Origin: Candidatus Uhrbacteria bacterium RIFOXYA2_FULL_40_9
Lineage (GTDB): Bacteria > Patescibacteriota > Patescibacteriia > UBA9934 > GWF2-40-263
Direction: 5' to 3'
Length of the DNA: 16,896 nt
Assembly (NCBI GenBank): GCA_001791615.1
Contig: MGEY01000064.1
Span: forward strand, 20,333-37,228
The notes under the pieces: model-generated
The model's database searches: none
The model's input: the letters and a program-made list of their open reading frames with translations, nothing else
Told to the model about the DNA's origin: nothing
Program-made: the position numbers and the translations under genes
Shown here: piece after piece, positions 1 to 7,758 of the stretch
How the letters are laid out: each line of letters starts with the position of its first letter
Position numbering within the stretch: position 1 is the first letter of the stretch

Positions 1-1778
1 CACACTTCTTTGCTGAAAAAACCTGTTTCCTGATTTCCAATAAAATATACTTTTACTTTACCCCCAAGTTCTTTGTACTTTTCTTCAAAAACTCCAATAG
101 CACCTAGTTTTTTTGCTTCTTCAATTGAAAGAATTTTTGATTGTACAGGCAAATCATTCTTAATAGCGTTATTGACGATTTTTTCAATCATCACTAATTG
201 TTCATCATTGACTTTTTCTGGATGAGAAAAATCTAAACGTAATCTTTTTTCTGTAATATTTGAACCTTTCTGTTGAACGTGATCGCCTAAAACTTCACGA
301 AGTGCCTGTAAAAGAAGGTGTGTTGCTGTATGCAGAGCAATGGTTTGATCAGAATGATCTACAAGACCTCCCGCAAACTTTTGTACAGAACCAGATCGTG
401 ATAATTCTTTATGTTTTTCAAATTCGTTTTTAAATTCTTCTTTATCAACATATAAACCTTTGTCCTGAAGTATTTCTTCCGTAAGCTCTAAAGGAAATCC
501 GTATGTCGAGTACAAAATAAAGGCTTGCTGACCTGTGATTTTTTGATTTTGCTCAATCATTTTTTCAAATTCTTTTTCACCTTTTTGCAATGTTTTTCTA
601 AAACGTTCTTCCTCTTGTTCAATTTCTTTAATAATCATTTCTTGTTTCCCGATCATCTGAAATGTAATAGATGAATAAGAATCAATAAAAGCATTTGCAA
701 CAGAAGAAATAAATGTTTGTCCAATACCTAAGTGATCACCAAAATAAATGCTACGTCGAATCAAACGACGAACAAAATATCCTTGATCCTTATTTGAAGG
801 AAGAACACCGTAAGAGAGAAGAAAAACAGTTGCTTGAATATGATCAAGAATAATACGCATTGCGCGTGTTTGTTCGATATTTTCTCCATAAAAACATTTA
901 GATTTTTCCTCTAATATCTTTCTTGCTTGATCAAAAATATCCACCAAAAAAACATCAGGATTATCAATGGATGCTGCAGCAATACGCATTAGTCCTCCAC
1001 CAAAATCAACGTTTCTTTTTGGCAACTTCTCGAAAGCATCATTTTTTTTCAAATATTCCATGAAGACATTGTTTCCGATTTCCATAAAACGTCCACAATC
1101 GCAATTTGGATGACAGGGTTGATTGGCAAATATTGAATGTTCATGAAATTGATATTCTTTTCCGAAATCCCAAAAAACTTCACTATCTGGTCCACCTGGT
1201 TCTCCTTCTGGCATGTTTTGAGGAAGACCAACTCGAGACCACCAATTCTTTTTTTCATCGTAATAAAAAATTCTTCCTTCTTCCCCCATTCCCTTTTCAA
1301 TAACGGATTCAACTATTCCATAACTCACTCCTTTTTCTTGAAACATTTTTTCCCAAATATGTGCAGATGTCCGGTCTTTGGGAAGTGAAAGTTTTTCATT
1401 TCCTTGATAAACAGAGACATATAATCTATCTGGACTTAATCCAATAACTTTCGTAAGAAATTCAAAAATCCATGGAATTTGCTCATCTTTAAAATAATCG
1501 CCCAATGACCAGTTACCAAGCATTTCAAAAAAGGTTGTATGTCTATTGTCACCAACCTCTTCAATATCTCCCGATCGAAAACACTGTTGGGAATTAACCA
1601 AACGTGTTCCCATTGGATGAGTTTCTCCTAACAAGTAAGGAATAAGCGGTTGCATTCCAGACCCTGTGAATAATGTTGTTGGATCATTTTCAGGAATCAA
1701 AAAAGCAGAGGGTATCTGTTTGTGTCCCCTTTGCGTAAAAAAATGAATATATTTTTCTCGAATTTCATGAACTTGCAT
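1..1778 (-). CDS. alaS: Alanyl-tRNA synthetase, C-terminal part cut off by the window edge
   Basis: Charges tRNA-Ala with alanine in the cytoplasm. The open frame runs 592 codons from ATG at 1778 to the window start without a stop. The N-terminus MQVHEIREKYIHFF, the class II motif 2 region (CFRSGDIEEVGDNRHTTFFE) and the motif-3-like VDFGGGLMRIAAA mark the catalytic core. The editing-domain zinc motif HTATH is at residues 483-487. The last readable residues, GFFSKEV, are followed by TG, consistent with the Cys of the CGGTH motif just outside the window. These landmarks come about 80 residues earlier than in E. coli AlaRS, so the protein is compact. Motif 3 reads GLMRI where GLERI is usual. The gene follows murJ after 47 bases and has its own candidate promoter. 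No Shine-Dalgarno site precedes the ATG. Identity is near certain; whether the C-Ala domain is present cannot be seen. Confidence 0.97.
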   Translation of the reverse strand, partial: MQVHEIREKYIHFFTQRGHKQIPSAFLIPENDPTTLFTGSGMQPLIPYLLGETHPMGTRLVNSQQCFRSGDIEEVGDNRHTTFFEMLGNWSLGDYFKDEQIPWIFEFLTKVIGLSPDRLYVSVYQGNEKLSLPKDRTSAHIWEKMFQEKGVSYGIVESVIEKGMGEEGRIFYYDEKKNWWSRVGLPQNMPEGEPGGPDSEVFWDFGKEYQFHEHSIFANQPCHPNCDCGRFMEIGNNVFMEYLKKNDAFEKLPKRNVDFGGGLMRIAAASIDNPDVFLVDIFDQARKILEEKSKCFYGENIEQTRAMRIILDHIQATVFLLSYGVLPSNKDQGYFVRRLIRRSIYFGDHLGIGQTFISSVANAFIDSYSSITFQMIGKQEMIIKEIEQEEERFRKTLQKGEKEFEKMIEQNQKITGQQAFILYSTYGFPLELTEEILQDKGLYVDKEEFKNEFEKHKELSRSGSVQKFAGGLVDHSDQTIALHTATHLLLQALREVLGDHVQQKGSNITEKRLRLDFSHPEKVNDEQLVMIEKIVNNAIKNDLPVQSKILSIEEAKKLGAIGVFEEKYKELGGKVKVYFIGNQETGFFSKEV

Positions 1779-1816
1779 AATGCAATTATTCTACAAAATA
1801 GATAAAAAAGCGTCTA
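1779..1816 (-). promoter_or_regulatory. Candidate alaS promoter giving a near-leaderless transcript
   Basis: Read on the minus strand, TAGACG (1816-1811, 4/6 to TTGACA) and TAGAAT (1793-1788, 5/6 to TATAAT) are separated by 17 bases. Only 9 bases lie between the -10 box and the alaS ATG. Transcription would start about 2-3 bases before the start codon. It would allow alaS expression separate from the upstream operon. The match is by eye and AT-rich sequence makes chance matches common. Confidence 0.42.
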
Positions 1817-1825
1817 GAAAGCAAT

Positions 1826-3448
1826 CTAGCTTCCCGGAGTGGAACTTAATGAAACAGGTTCTTCAGGTTTATAGGATTTAAAAACTTTTCTGCGCATACC
1901 AGAGAGAAAAGATTCTAATTCTTCTGATCTTAGCAGGAACATAATAAGAATGTAACTAATTAAACCAAAGATTCCTGCAACAAAGCCTTGTGAAAAAACA
2001 CCGAAAAAAGTTTCTAAAGAAATAACACTCACAACAACAGGTTTAATAAGCTGCATTACAACAGCACAAACCATTCCTGCAACACTTATCTTAAAAAGAG
2101 ATTGAATAATTCGAAGTTCGTCTAAAGAACCAAATTTTTCTCTTAAAGGCACCCAAAGCAAGGCAATATTTACAATGGAAGCAAGTGAATAAGCAATTCC
2201 AAGACCAACTACCCCAAAATGCCCTTTTAGCCAAAATGCACTAATCACTCCAAAAAAAGTTGCAATAATACCAGCCGTCATGGGAGTCATGGTATCGTGT
2301 TTTGCAAAAAAAGCTCGTGCCAAAAGATAGACAAGAGACTGTGGAATAAAAGTGAGAGCAAAAAAACCAAGTGTATTTGCAGTCAAAATAGTTGCATCCC
2401 AATCAAAAGATCCTGCCCCAACAACAACACGCACTATTTGGGCGCGCAGAATTAAAAACAAAATCATGAGCGGAACCAGAAAAAAAAGAATTTGTCTGAC
2501 AGTAGAAGAAAAAAGTCGAATAAATTGCTTCTCATCCCCTTTTTCAATATATTCTGAAAAAGAGGGAAAGGCAGCAATCGCATACGAAACACCAATAATA
2601 CCAACAGGGAAAAATTGAATATTATAGGCAAATTGAAAAATCGTTACGCTTCCCACAGAAAGAGTTGTAGCAATAATCGTCAAAAGAACAAACAATATTT
2701 GATTCATAGCAATCCCAATCATTCGAGGACCCGTAAGCTTGAACATCTCTTTTGTATCCTTATCTTGAAAACTAAAACTCCATTTGTAACGATATCCTGA
2801 GGAAATAACTCCATACAGTTGTACAATCAAATGAAGAAATGCTCCAAAAACAACCCCCCAACCAAGACCAAGTGGACCAAACCAATTTACAAACCATACT
2901 GCTCCAATAATAATTCCAACATTATAGAGAACTGGAGAAAGTGCATAAAGTAAAAATCGCTTCATGCTTTGAAGAACGCTTCCAAAAATAACTGAAAAGG
3001 CAAGAAGAATTTGGGCCAAAAGCATGATGCGAAAAAAAGCAATCACTAAAACTTGTTTTTCAAAAGTAAAACCAGGGGCGATAATTTCCGCAAAAGGTCT
3101 TGCAAAAATTGCTAGAAAAAGGGAAACAATAATAACCGCAGTTCCAACTAAATGTAGGGTGTTATTAGTAAACTTCCAAGCCTGTTCTTTTTGTAAAGGA
3201 TGATAAAAATGTTTTGCAAATAAAGGAATAAAACAAGCTGACAACGAACCCACAACAAGTAAACCGAACATCAAATCTGGAAACTTAAAAGCGGCATAAT
3301 ACGCATCAAGGGTATCACCTGCTCCAAAGGTTCCTGCCAAAATACGATCTCGAATAAGCCCGATCAAACGGCTTGCAAAAGAAAGTACACCGACAATCGT
3401 CGCGGCGCCAATAATTGTTTTTGATTCTTTATTAATGAAACGAAACAT
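1826..3448 (-). CDS. murJ: MurJ lipid II flippase
   Basis: A 540-residue polytopic membrane protein of the MurJ/MviN family (MOP exporter superfamily), which moves lipid II across the cytoplasmic membrane for peptidoglycan synthesis. The N-terminus has the family signature: SRLIGLIRDRILAGTFGAG followed by LDAYYAAFKFPDL, with the RDR arginines and an acidic residue kept, while the later arginine of many homologues is Lys (FKFPD). Many hydrophobic segments follow, consistent with about 14 helices. A short charged cytoplasmic tail ends in SSTPGS. The ATG lies 3 bases after the stop of the PKD-protein gene, with only a weak purine-rich stretch before it, so coupled translation is likely. With uppP elsewhere in the window it points to an active lipid-carrier cycle and a peptidoglycan wall. 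Confidence 0.96.
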   Translation of the reverse strand: MFRFINKESKTIIGAATIVGVLSFASRLIGLIRDRILAGTFGAGDTLDAYYAAFKFPDLMFGLLVVGSLSACFIPLFAKHFYHPLQKEQAWKFTNNTLHLVGTAVIIVSLFLAIFARPFAEIIAPGFTFEKQVLVIAFFRIMLLAQILLAFSVIFGSVLQSMKRFLLYALSPVLYNVGIIIGAVWFVNWFGPLGLGWGVVFGAFLHLIVQLYGVISSGYRYKWSFSFQDKDTKEMFKLTGPRMIGIAMNQILFVLLTIIATTLSVGSVTIFQFAYNIQFFPVGIIGVSYAIAAFPSFSEYIEKGDEKQFIRLFSSTVRQILFFLVPLMILFLILRAQIVRVVVGAGSFDWDATILTANTLGFFALTFIPQSLVYLLARAFFAKHDTMTPMTAGIIATFFGVISAFWLKGHFGVVGLGIAYSLASIVNIALLWVPLREKFGSLDELRIIQSLFKISVAGMVCAVVMQLIKPVVVSVISLETFFGVFSQGFVAGIFGLISYILIMFLLRSEELESFLSGMRRKVFKSYKPEEPVSLSSTPGS

Positions 3449-3451
3449 GTC

Positions 3452-4624
3452 TTATTCGTCTTGCGTACGTACTGAAATCCTTTTTGATGTGGTTTCAGAA
3501 GACCGAGCCTCTTTAATTGCAAAAAGTAATTTTGCTCGTGTTCGAAGACGTACCAAAATTGAAACTCCAATCAAAAGGAACAATAAGAGAACAGCTATAC
3601 TAACTTGAATCCAGCGATTTTCCAAAGAAAAGAAAGGAATATATATCGTTGTTTGATCTTCTGAAAGAACCATTCCGTTATCCGTTGCTTTCAATATAAT
3701 AGTGAAAGGACCGTATCCATGATAACTATGTAATACGCTTGTTTTTTGAGATTGAACTCCATCACCAAAATCCCATTCATAACGCACACCAGATTCAACA
3801 GGACTAATAATTTCAAATTGAAATGAATTCCAACTTTCTTGATGGTAGGTAAAAAAAGCATTCGTGGAAAAAATAAGTGGCTCAGATAGTTCCTTTGTCT
3901 CTATCTCTATAATTTCATTCGTCACTGATTCAATAGTGTCTGAAATATGTTGACTCACTTGTTCAACAAGTTGAGAAAGTGGAGTTACTTGAACTAGGGG
4001 TTGAACAATAGCTTCTTCTTGAGGGACTTCCTGTTCAAGAAGTTCTTCTTTCACCAGTTCTTCACTTTTTGTTGAATCGAGAGGATATACATCAAGTTCA
4101 TCAATAACTCCATCACCATCGTCATCTTCATCACAAAGGTCTCCTTGACCATTCTCATCTGTATCTGTTTGATCAAAATTCCCTATTGTAGGACAGTTAT
4201 CTTCACTATTTATTATCCCATCATGATCATCATCAAGAACAGGTGTGTAAACTCCTGTAATGGCAGTATCATTAGAGCTATTGGTATCTACTGGGTCAGT
4301 TCCTTGCAAAACAGCTCGAATGTTGAATGTTCCTGTGGGTACAATAAAATCCACATAAACCTCTTCAGGGGATCCATTGGCTCGCACAGAAATGGCTTGT
4401 GATCTCCCAATAGGAACAGATCCCTGATAAAAAAGAACGTAACCTGAAACATCAATATCTCCAACATTGAAAACTCGAGCATAAATACGTACTTGATCTC
4501 CTGCAATAAATTCATCAGAAAAACTAATGCCTTCAGAATCAATAAATAAATCAGCTGTTGAGGCATGGACAAAAAAAGGACAACACAGAAGCATCCCACA
4601 AAAAACAAGGAGAAATCGCATCAT
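3452..4624 (-). CDS. Secreted, membrane-anchored CARDB-like / thrombospondin type 3 / PKD surface protein
   Basis: A predicted 390-residue envelope protein. Residues 1-21 form a signal peptide (MMRFLLVFCGMLLCCPFFVHA, possible cleavage after VHA). Residues about 27-125 resemble a CARDB-type beta-sandwich. Residues about 131-181 are an Asp-rich thrombospondin type 3 calcium-binding stretch (DDDHDGI, DNCP, DTDENGQGD, DDDGDGV). A Glu/Gln-rich linker follows, then a PKD domain at about 258-330 with YEWDFGDG, a transmembrane segment at about 339-357 and a basic tail. The topology puts the repeats outside the cell. I chose ATG 4624 because it lies one base after the preceding stop (TAG-T-ATG) and begins a clean signal peptide; the open frame reaches 4681 but that part overlaps pduL. 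ATG 4621 is also possible. Binding partner unknown; adhesion or cell-surface spacing is an inference. Confidence 0.88.
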   Translation of the reverse strand: MMRFLLVFCGMLLCCPFFVHASTADLFIDSEGISFSDEFIAGDQVRIYARVFNVGDIDVSGYVLFYQGSVPIGRSQAISVRANGSPEEVYVDFIVPTGTFNIRAVLQGTDPVDTNSSNDTAITGVYTPVLDDDHDGIINSEDNCPTIGNFDQTDTDENGQGDLCDEDDDGDGVIDELDVYPLDSTKSEELVKEELLEQEVPQEEAIVQPLVQVTPLSQLVEQVSQHISDTIESVTNEIIEIETKELSEPLIFSTNAFFTYHQESWNSFQFEIISPVESGVRYEWDFGDGVQSQKTSVLHSYHGYGPFTIILKATDNGMVLSEDQTTIYIPFFSLENRWIQVSIAVLLLFLLIGVSILVRLRTRAKLLFAIKEARSSETTSKRISVRTQDE

Positions 4625-4625
4625 A

Positions 4626-5192
4626 CTAAAGGAGATGGACAGCATCACCGGTTTGTAACCAAAACGTTGAAGCTTCATCAAAGGTTAAATGAAATTCTGG
4701 ACGAAAAGTTGGGTGAATACGAACAATTACCTGATCAATTTCTTGAAATGGATGTTGTACAGTTTGAAGTGAAATAATGGACCCTTGTTCAAGATTGTAT
4801 TTCTTTGCAAGTCGTGGAGGAAGATGAAGATGACGTACAGGGATAATAACACACATCTTTGCTTGTACCTCCCCTTTTGGTCCTTTAAGAATGCAGGAAG
4901 CAGAATGATCGCTATCTCCCGAGACTCGTAAAGGGGCATTAATTCCTAAAGCAAAAGCTTCTGTAGCGCTCAATTCTACTTGTGTTTTATCTCGTTCAGG
5001 ACCAAGAACATGTGCTTTTAAAATAACTCCATTTTTTCCGATAATTTCAACCATTTCTTGAAATACCACTTGTTCTTTTTGTCCTAATTTTCTGAGGGTG
5101 GTACCTTTCACATTTTCTCCAAATAATAAAACATGATCTACAGAGGAAAGATGAATATGGCGATATTGAATAATTGTTGGGAAGCTTTGCAT
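4626..5192 (-). CDS. pduL: PduL-type phosphate acyltransferase (phosphotransacylase)
   Basis: Predicted to interconvert acyl-CoA and acyl-phosphate (acetyl or propanoyl), 188 residues. It has both PduL half-repeats. The first has RHIHLSS (H12, H14) and LFG, then HVLGPERDKTQVELS (E73). The second has KGPKGEVQAK, VIIPVRHLHLPP (H121, H123) and EFHLTFDEA (H168). These are the His/Glu positions that bind the two zinc ions in the PduL family, and all are present. No N-terminal encapsulation peptide is seen, so a cytosolic enzyme is expected rather than a microcompartment one. ATG 5192 was chosen because RHIHLS follows at the usual distance, GAGG lies 6 bases upstream, and the ATG is one base after the glycosyltransferase TGA. 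The longer frame to 5318 would add 42 atypical residues inside that gene. No acetate or propionate kinase gene is nearby. Confidence 0.92.
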   Translation of the reverse strand: MQSFPTIIQYRHIHLSSVDHVLLFGENVKGTTLRKLGQKEQVVFQEMVEIIGKNGVILKAHVLGPERDKTQVELSATEAFALGINAPLRVSGDSDHSASCILKGPKGEVQAKMCVIIPVRHLHLPPRLAKKYNLEQGSIISLQTVQHPFQEIDQVIVRIHPTFRPEFHLTFDEASTFWLQTGDAVHLL

Positions 5193-5193
5193 A

Positions 5194-5904
5194 TCATTCC
5201 TCTTTTTTCTTTTCATGACCAAATGTGTAGTGGAAACGATCGTGTCGAATAGGTCCAAGAAAAACAAGATGGAGTTCTCCAAAAAAATACTTCCATAATA
5301 TGTTGAGATGTCCATCACGATGCATTCTTCTGACAGAAACGGGTATTTTTGTCTTTAGTATCCCAAACCGCGCTTTTTTTGCTCCTCGACGAACATATTC
5401 ATGATCTTCTGCAAATACGACACTTTCATCAAATCCTTGAATATCTGTGTGAACACTTTTTTTAATGAAAATACAAAAACCAGGGGCATGTGGAAGTAAT
5501 GATCCCCAGAGCCTTACATACTTGTTATAAAATGTGTGAAGAAGATGGTCTAACCAGATTCCGTCAAATGGCAATACATCGCAGGTTGCAATCTCTAACT
5601 TACGTTCAAGAATTTCTCCTAAAGAATGCTCAAGAAATTCAGGATCTTGAAGGACAACATCAGCATCTAAAAAAAGAACAAGATCTGTCATAGCAACCTC
5701 TGCACCGCGATTTCTTCCACACCCTGGCATTCCTCCAGAGACCACTAGTGATCCATACTCCTCTGCGATCTTACAAGTGTTATCAGTGGAACAAGCATCG
5801 GCAACCACTACCTGTTTGGGTTGAACAGTTTGTTGTTTAATTGAAGCAAGAAGAAGAGGTAAACAGACCTCTTCATTTTTTGTGGGAATGACAATCGTTA
5901 ACAT
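5194..5904 (-). CDS. Family 2 glycosyltransferase (GT-A fold)
   Basis: A 236-residue family 2 glycosyltransferase that would transfer a sugar from a nucleotide-sugar to an unknown acceptor, probably an envelope polysaccharide or lipid. The start MLTIVIPTKNEE is the classic GT2 N-terminus. It is followed by VVVADACSTDNT (nucleotide-binding Asp, D36), GCGRNRGA and the DxD motif LFLDADVV (D80, D82). FAEDHEYVRRG matches the ED region of the acceptor site. There is no clear transmembrane anchor, though a hydrophobic stretch near the C-terminus (ILWKYFFGELHLVFLG) could touch the membrane. The start is 21 bases after the methyltransferase stop, with AGGA about 9 bases before ATG. The gene ends TGA-T-ATG into pduL. 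Family sure, substrate not. Confidence 0.92.
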   Translation of the reverse strand: MLTIVIPTKNEEVCLPLLLASIKQQTVQPKQVVVADACSTDNTCKIAEEYGSLVVSGGMPGCGRNRGAEVAMTDLVLFLDADVVLQDPEFLEHSLGEILERKLEIATCDVLPFDGIWLDHLLHTFYNKYVRLWGSLLPHAPGFCIFIKKSVHTDIQGFDESVVFAEDHEYVRRGAKKARFGILKTKIPVSVRRMHRDGHLNILWKYFFGELHLVFLGPIRHDRFHYTFGHEKKKEE

Positions 5905-5925
5905 AAAAGTTATTCCTATTTTACC

Positions 5926-6372
5926 TTATTTTTGTCCAAGAGAAAACAAAGCAATTCCTGCTGCCACGGAAACATTAAGTGAACGTTTTCTTCCAGTCAT
6001 GGGAATTTCAACAATGACATCACAATTTTCAAGAACTTCCTTTTCAATCCCTTCAACTTCATTTCCAACAATCAAAACAAGTTTGTGAGGTTCTGTGGAA
6101 AAGGAATGAAGCGAAACGGCTTGCTCTCCAGTCTCAATAGCAACAATTTGTTTCCCCTCAGATTTCAATAAAGATAGTAAAGAATGAATATCTGAAAAAA
6201 ATTCCCAAGGAACTCGTTGTTCTGAACCAAGAGCCACTTTTGCAATTTCTTTCCGAGGAGGTGTGCCTGTAAAACCGGTCAGATATAACTTTTCAATACC
6301 AAAGGCATCAGCAGAACGAAAAATTGATCCAACGTTGTGGAGAGAACGAATATTATGGGCGATCATAATCAT
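5926..6372 (-). CDS. TrmH/SpoU-family RNA 2'-O-methyltransferase
   Basis: A 148-residue SPOUT-class methyltransferase that probably 2'-O-methylates a ribose in tRNA or rRNA using S-adenosylmethionine. All three family motifs are visible: motif 1 HNIRSLHNVGSIFRSADAFG (catalytic Arg at about residue 19), motif 2 VLIVGNEVEGI (about 101-109) and motif 3 EIPMTGRKRSLNVSVAAGIAL, which forms the trefoil-knot AdoMet site. It lacks the extra N-terminal RNA-binding domain of RlmB-like members and the long C-terminal extension of TrmH, so the target base cannot be named. ATG 6372 was chosen: the open frame reaches 6408, but that would put the start inside the promoter -35 box. ATG 6366 is also possible. 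It is the first gene of the minus-strand cluster and has no Shine-Dalgarno site. Confidence 0.92.
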   Translation of the reverse strand: MIMIAHNIRSLHNVGSIFRSADAFGIEKLYLTGFTGTPPRKEIAKVALGSEQRVPWEFFSDIHSLLSLLKSEGKQIVAIETGEQAVSLHSFSTEPHKLVLIVGNEVEGIEKEVLENCDVIVEIPMTGRKRSLNVSVAAGIALFSLGQK

Positions 6373-6408
6373 ATGAATGTAGTATACAAAATGAAAGGAA
6401 AAACTCAA
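6373..6408 (-). promoter_or_regulatory. Promoter of the trmH-to-alaS cluster, probably leaderless
   Basis: On the minus strand TTGAGT (6408-6403) and TATACT (6386-6381, 5/6 to consensus) are 16 bases apart. Eight bases separate the -10 box from ATG 6372, so transcription should begin at or within about 2 bases of the start codon. There is no Shine-Dalgarno site. Confidence 0.55.
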
Positions 6409-6557
6409 TTGGAATCAGGTCATATTCTGTAAATAATTGAACTCAGATTATTCTTTGTTTGTGGTACAATTTAACAAGAAAAATCCTCAAAAAGTCTTTT
6501 TAAAAAGAAATGTTTAGATTGACAAAAACACCATGAACAGCTAGGTTGTTAGCCTTT
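6409..6557 (+). promoter_or_regulatory. Divergent intergenic region with candidate rlmD promoters
   Basis: This is the spacer between the two divergent transcription units. Two plus-strand candidates are visible. One is an extended -10, TGGTACAAT (6462-6470), without a well-placed -35; it would give a leader of about 80 bases. The other is TTGACA (6519-6524) with TAGGTT (6542-6547) 17 bases on, 10 bases before ATG 6558; it would give a near-leaderless mRNA. A short AT-rich self-complementary stretch (CTTTTT/AAAAAG near 6495-6507) lies between them. No RNA gene or convincing small coding region is seen. Confidence 0.42.
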
Positions 6558-7706
6558 ATGACATCTCACTGCCCAAACAAAGAACTCTGTGGATCTTGCG
6601 GTTGGTCACATATCCCATATCAAAAACAGCTTGAACAAAAGCTCGGGGATATCAATGGATCTTTTCAGTTAAAAAAATTGAATATAGTCTGCAAAGAAAT
6701 TCTTCCTTCCCCGAAAAAAAATCATTATCGTAATCGCATGGATTTTGTGATTGATTTTGAAGGACGAGTTGGACTGCGAGAAAAAGGAAAATGGTGGAAA
6801 GTCATTGATAACCATCCCTGCTTTATTTCAGACAAAAGGATTGAAGCTTTGTTCAATTGTGTTAGAGAATGGACAAAAACAGCAGGTCTCAGTTTTTATG
6901 ATCGGAAAGCTTTTACGGGTATTTTGCGTTATGCTGTCATTCGTGCCACACAATTCGGAGAAACGATGATCACAATTGTCACAAGCGCTCCGACAACCCC
7001 TGAAGAACGAAATGAAATTTCAAAACAAATCAAAAAACTCAGCACAGAAACAAATGTTACAACACTGATTTGGTCTATTAATCACACACAAAGCGATGTT
7101 TCTTTTGGAGATGAACTCATTGTTCTTAAAGGACCTGGAGTGATTGAAGAAGAAATTGGCACAACACGCTATCGCATCAGTCCAAATGCTTTTTTTCAAA
7201 CAAATTCCTTTGCCTCCCCTCTTCTTCTTCAAACGGTTGAAGAATTTGCTGGAGATCTCTTCCAAAAAAATCTCCTTGATCTTTATTGTGGAACAGGATT
7301 TTTTGCTGTTGCTCTTGCAGGAAAAGCAAAAAAAACAACAGGAGTGGAACTTGTTTCGGAAGCTATTACGGATGCAAAAATCAATGCAGAATTAAATCAG
7401 GTCTCCGTGGATTTTATTGATGGAAAAACCGAAGATTTTGATTGGAAGGATCTTCAACCTGATGTGGTTATTCTTGATCCTCCAAGAAGTGGAATGCATG
7501 ACAAAGCATTGAAAGATCTCATGGAAGCGACTCAACAAACGATTATTTATGTATCCTGTAATTATAAAAACTTTGCTCGTGAAATGGTTGAACTACAAAC
7601 TCTTTACCAAGTGACGGCACTACGCGCGATCGATCAATTTCCTCATACGCCACACGTAGAGCTAGTAGCAAAATTAGAACGAATCAAGGATTCTCTTAAA
7701 AAATAA
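6558..7706 (+). CDS. rlmD: RlmD/TrmA-family 5-methyluridine RNA methyltransferase with an iron-sulfur site
   Basis: Methylates C5 of a uridine in rRNA or tRNA with S-adenosylmethionine. The 382-residue protein begins almost directly with the iron-sulfur motif CPNKELCGSC (C5, C11, C14), with the fourth Cys at C88 (NHPCF). It therefore lacks the N-terminal TRAM domain of E. coli RlmD. The methyltransferase domain has NAFFQTNS (about 210-217), the AdoMet loop DLYCGTGFF (241-249), DPPRSGM (307-313), the nucleophile loop VSCN (C334) and a C-terminal PHVELVAKLER with the conserved Glu (E368). ATG 6558 is preferred; an in-frame TTG at 6546 would add four residues and has TAGG just before it. The family also includes tRNA m5U54 and other 23S enzymes, so the exact target is uncertain. 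Confidence 0.9.
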   Translation: MTSHCPNKELCGSCGWSHIPYQKQLEQKLGDINGSFQLKKLNIVCKEILPSPKKNHYRNRMDFVIDFEGRVGLREKGKWWKVIDNHPCFISDKRIEALFNCVREWTKTAGLSFYDRKAFTGILRYAVIRATQFGETMITIVTSAPTTPEERNEISKQIKKLSTETNVTTLIWSINHTQSDVSFGDELIVLKGPGVIEEEIGTTRYRISPNAFFQTNSFASPLLLQTVEEFAGDLFQKNLLDLYCGTGFFAVALAGKAKKTTGVELVSEAITDAKINAELNQVSVDFIDGKTEDFDWKDLQPDVVILDPPRSGMHDKALKDLMEATQQTIIYVSCNYKNFAREMVELQTLYQVTALRAIDQFPHTPHVELVAKLERIKDSLKK

Positions 7707-7758
7707 CAAAAAAAAATACCTTTCTCCTCTCCCTTTTTTCCTGTACGATAAGATCGAT

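Noticed and set aside
1137..1388. Short plus-strand frames inside alaS
   Set aside because: They lie opposite a well-conserved synthetase reading frame and have no start signals or recognisable protein features.
4625..4681. 19-residue extension of the CARDB/TSP3/PKD protein
   Set aside because: Would overlap pduL and bury the signal peptide; the inner ATG begins a standard signal sequence.
5193..5318. 42-residue N-terminal extension of PduL
   Set aside because: Overlaps the glycosyltransferase gene in another frame and lacks family features; not an encapsulation peptide. The inner ATG has an SD site.
6510..6536. Possible 8-codon leader peptide (MFRLTKTP) before rlmD
   Set aside because: No Shine-Dalgarno site and no attenuator-like hairpin with a T-run; it overlaps a candidate -35 box.
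7610..7618. AAGTGACGG inside rlmD, matching half of the REP-like palindrome
   Set aside because: Only nine bases match, with no inverted partner, and it lies in a well-conserved coding region; a chance match is enough.
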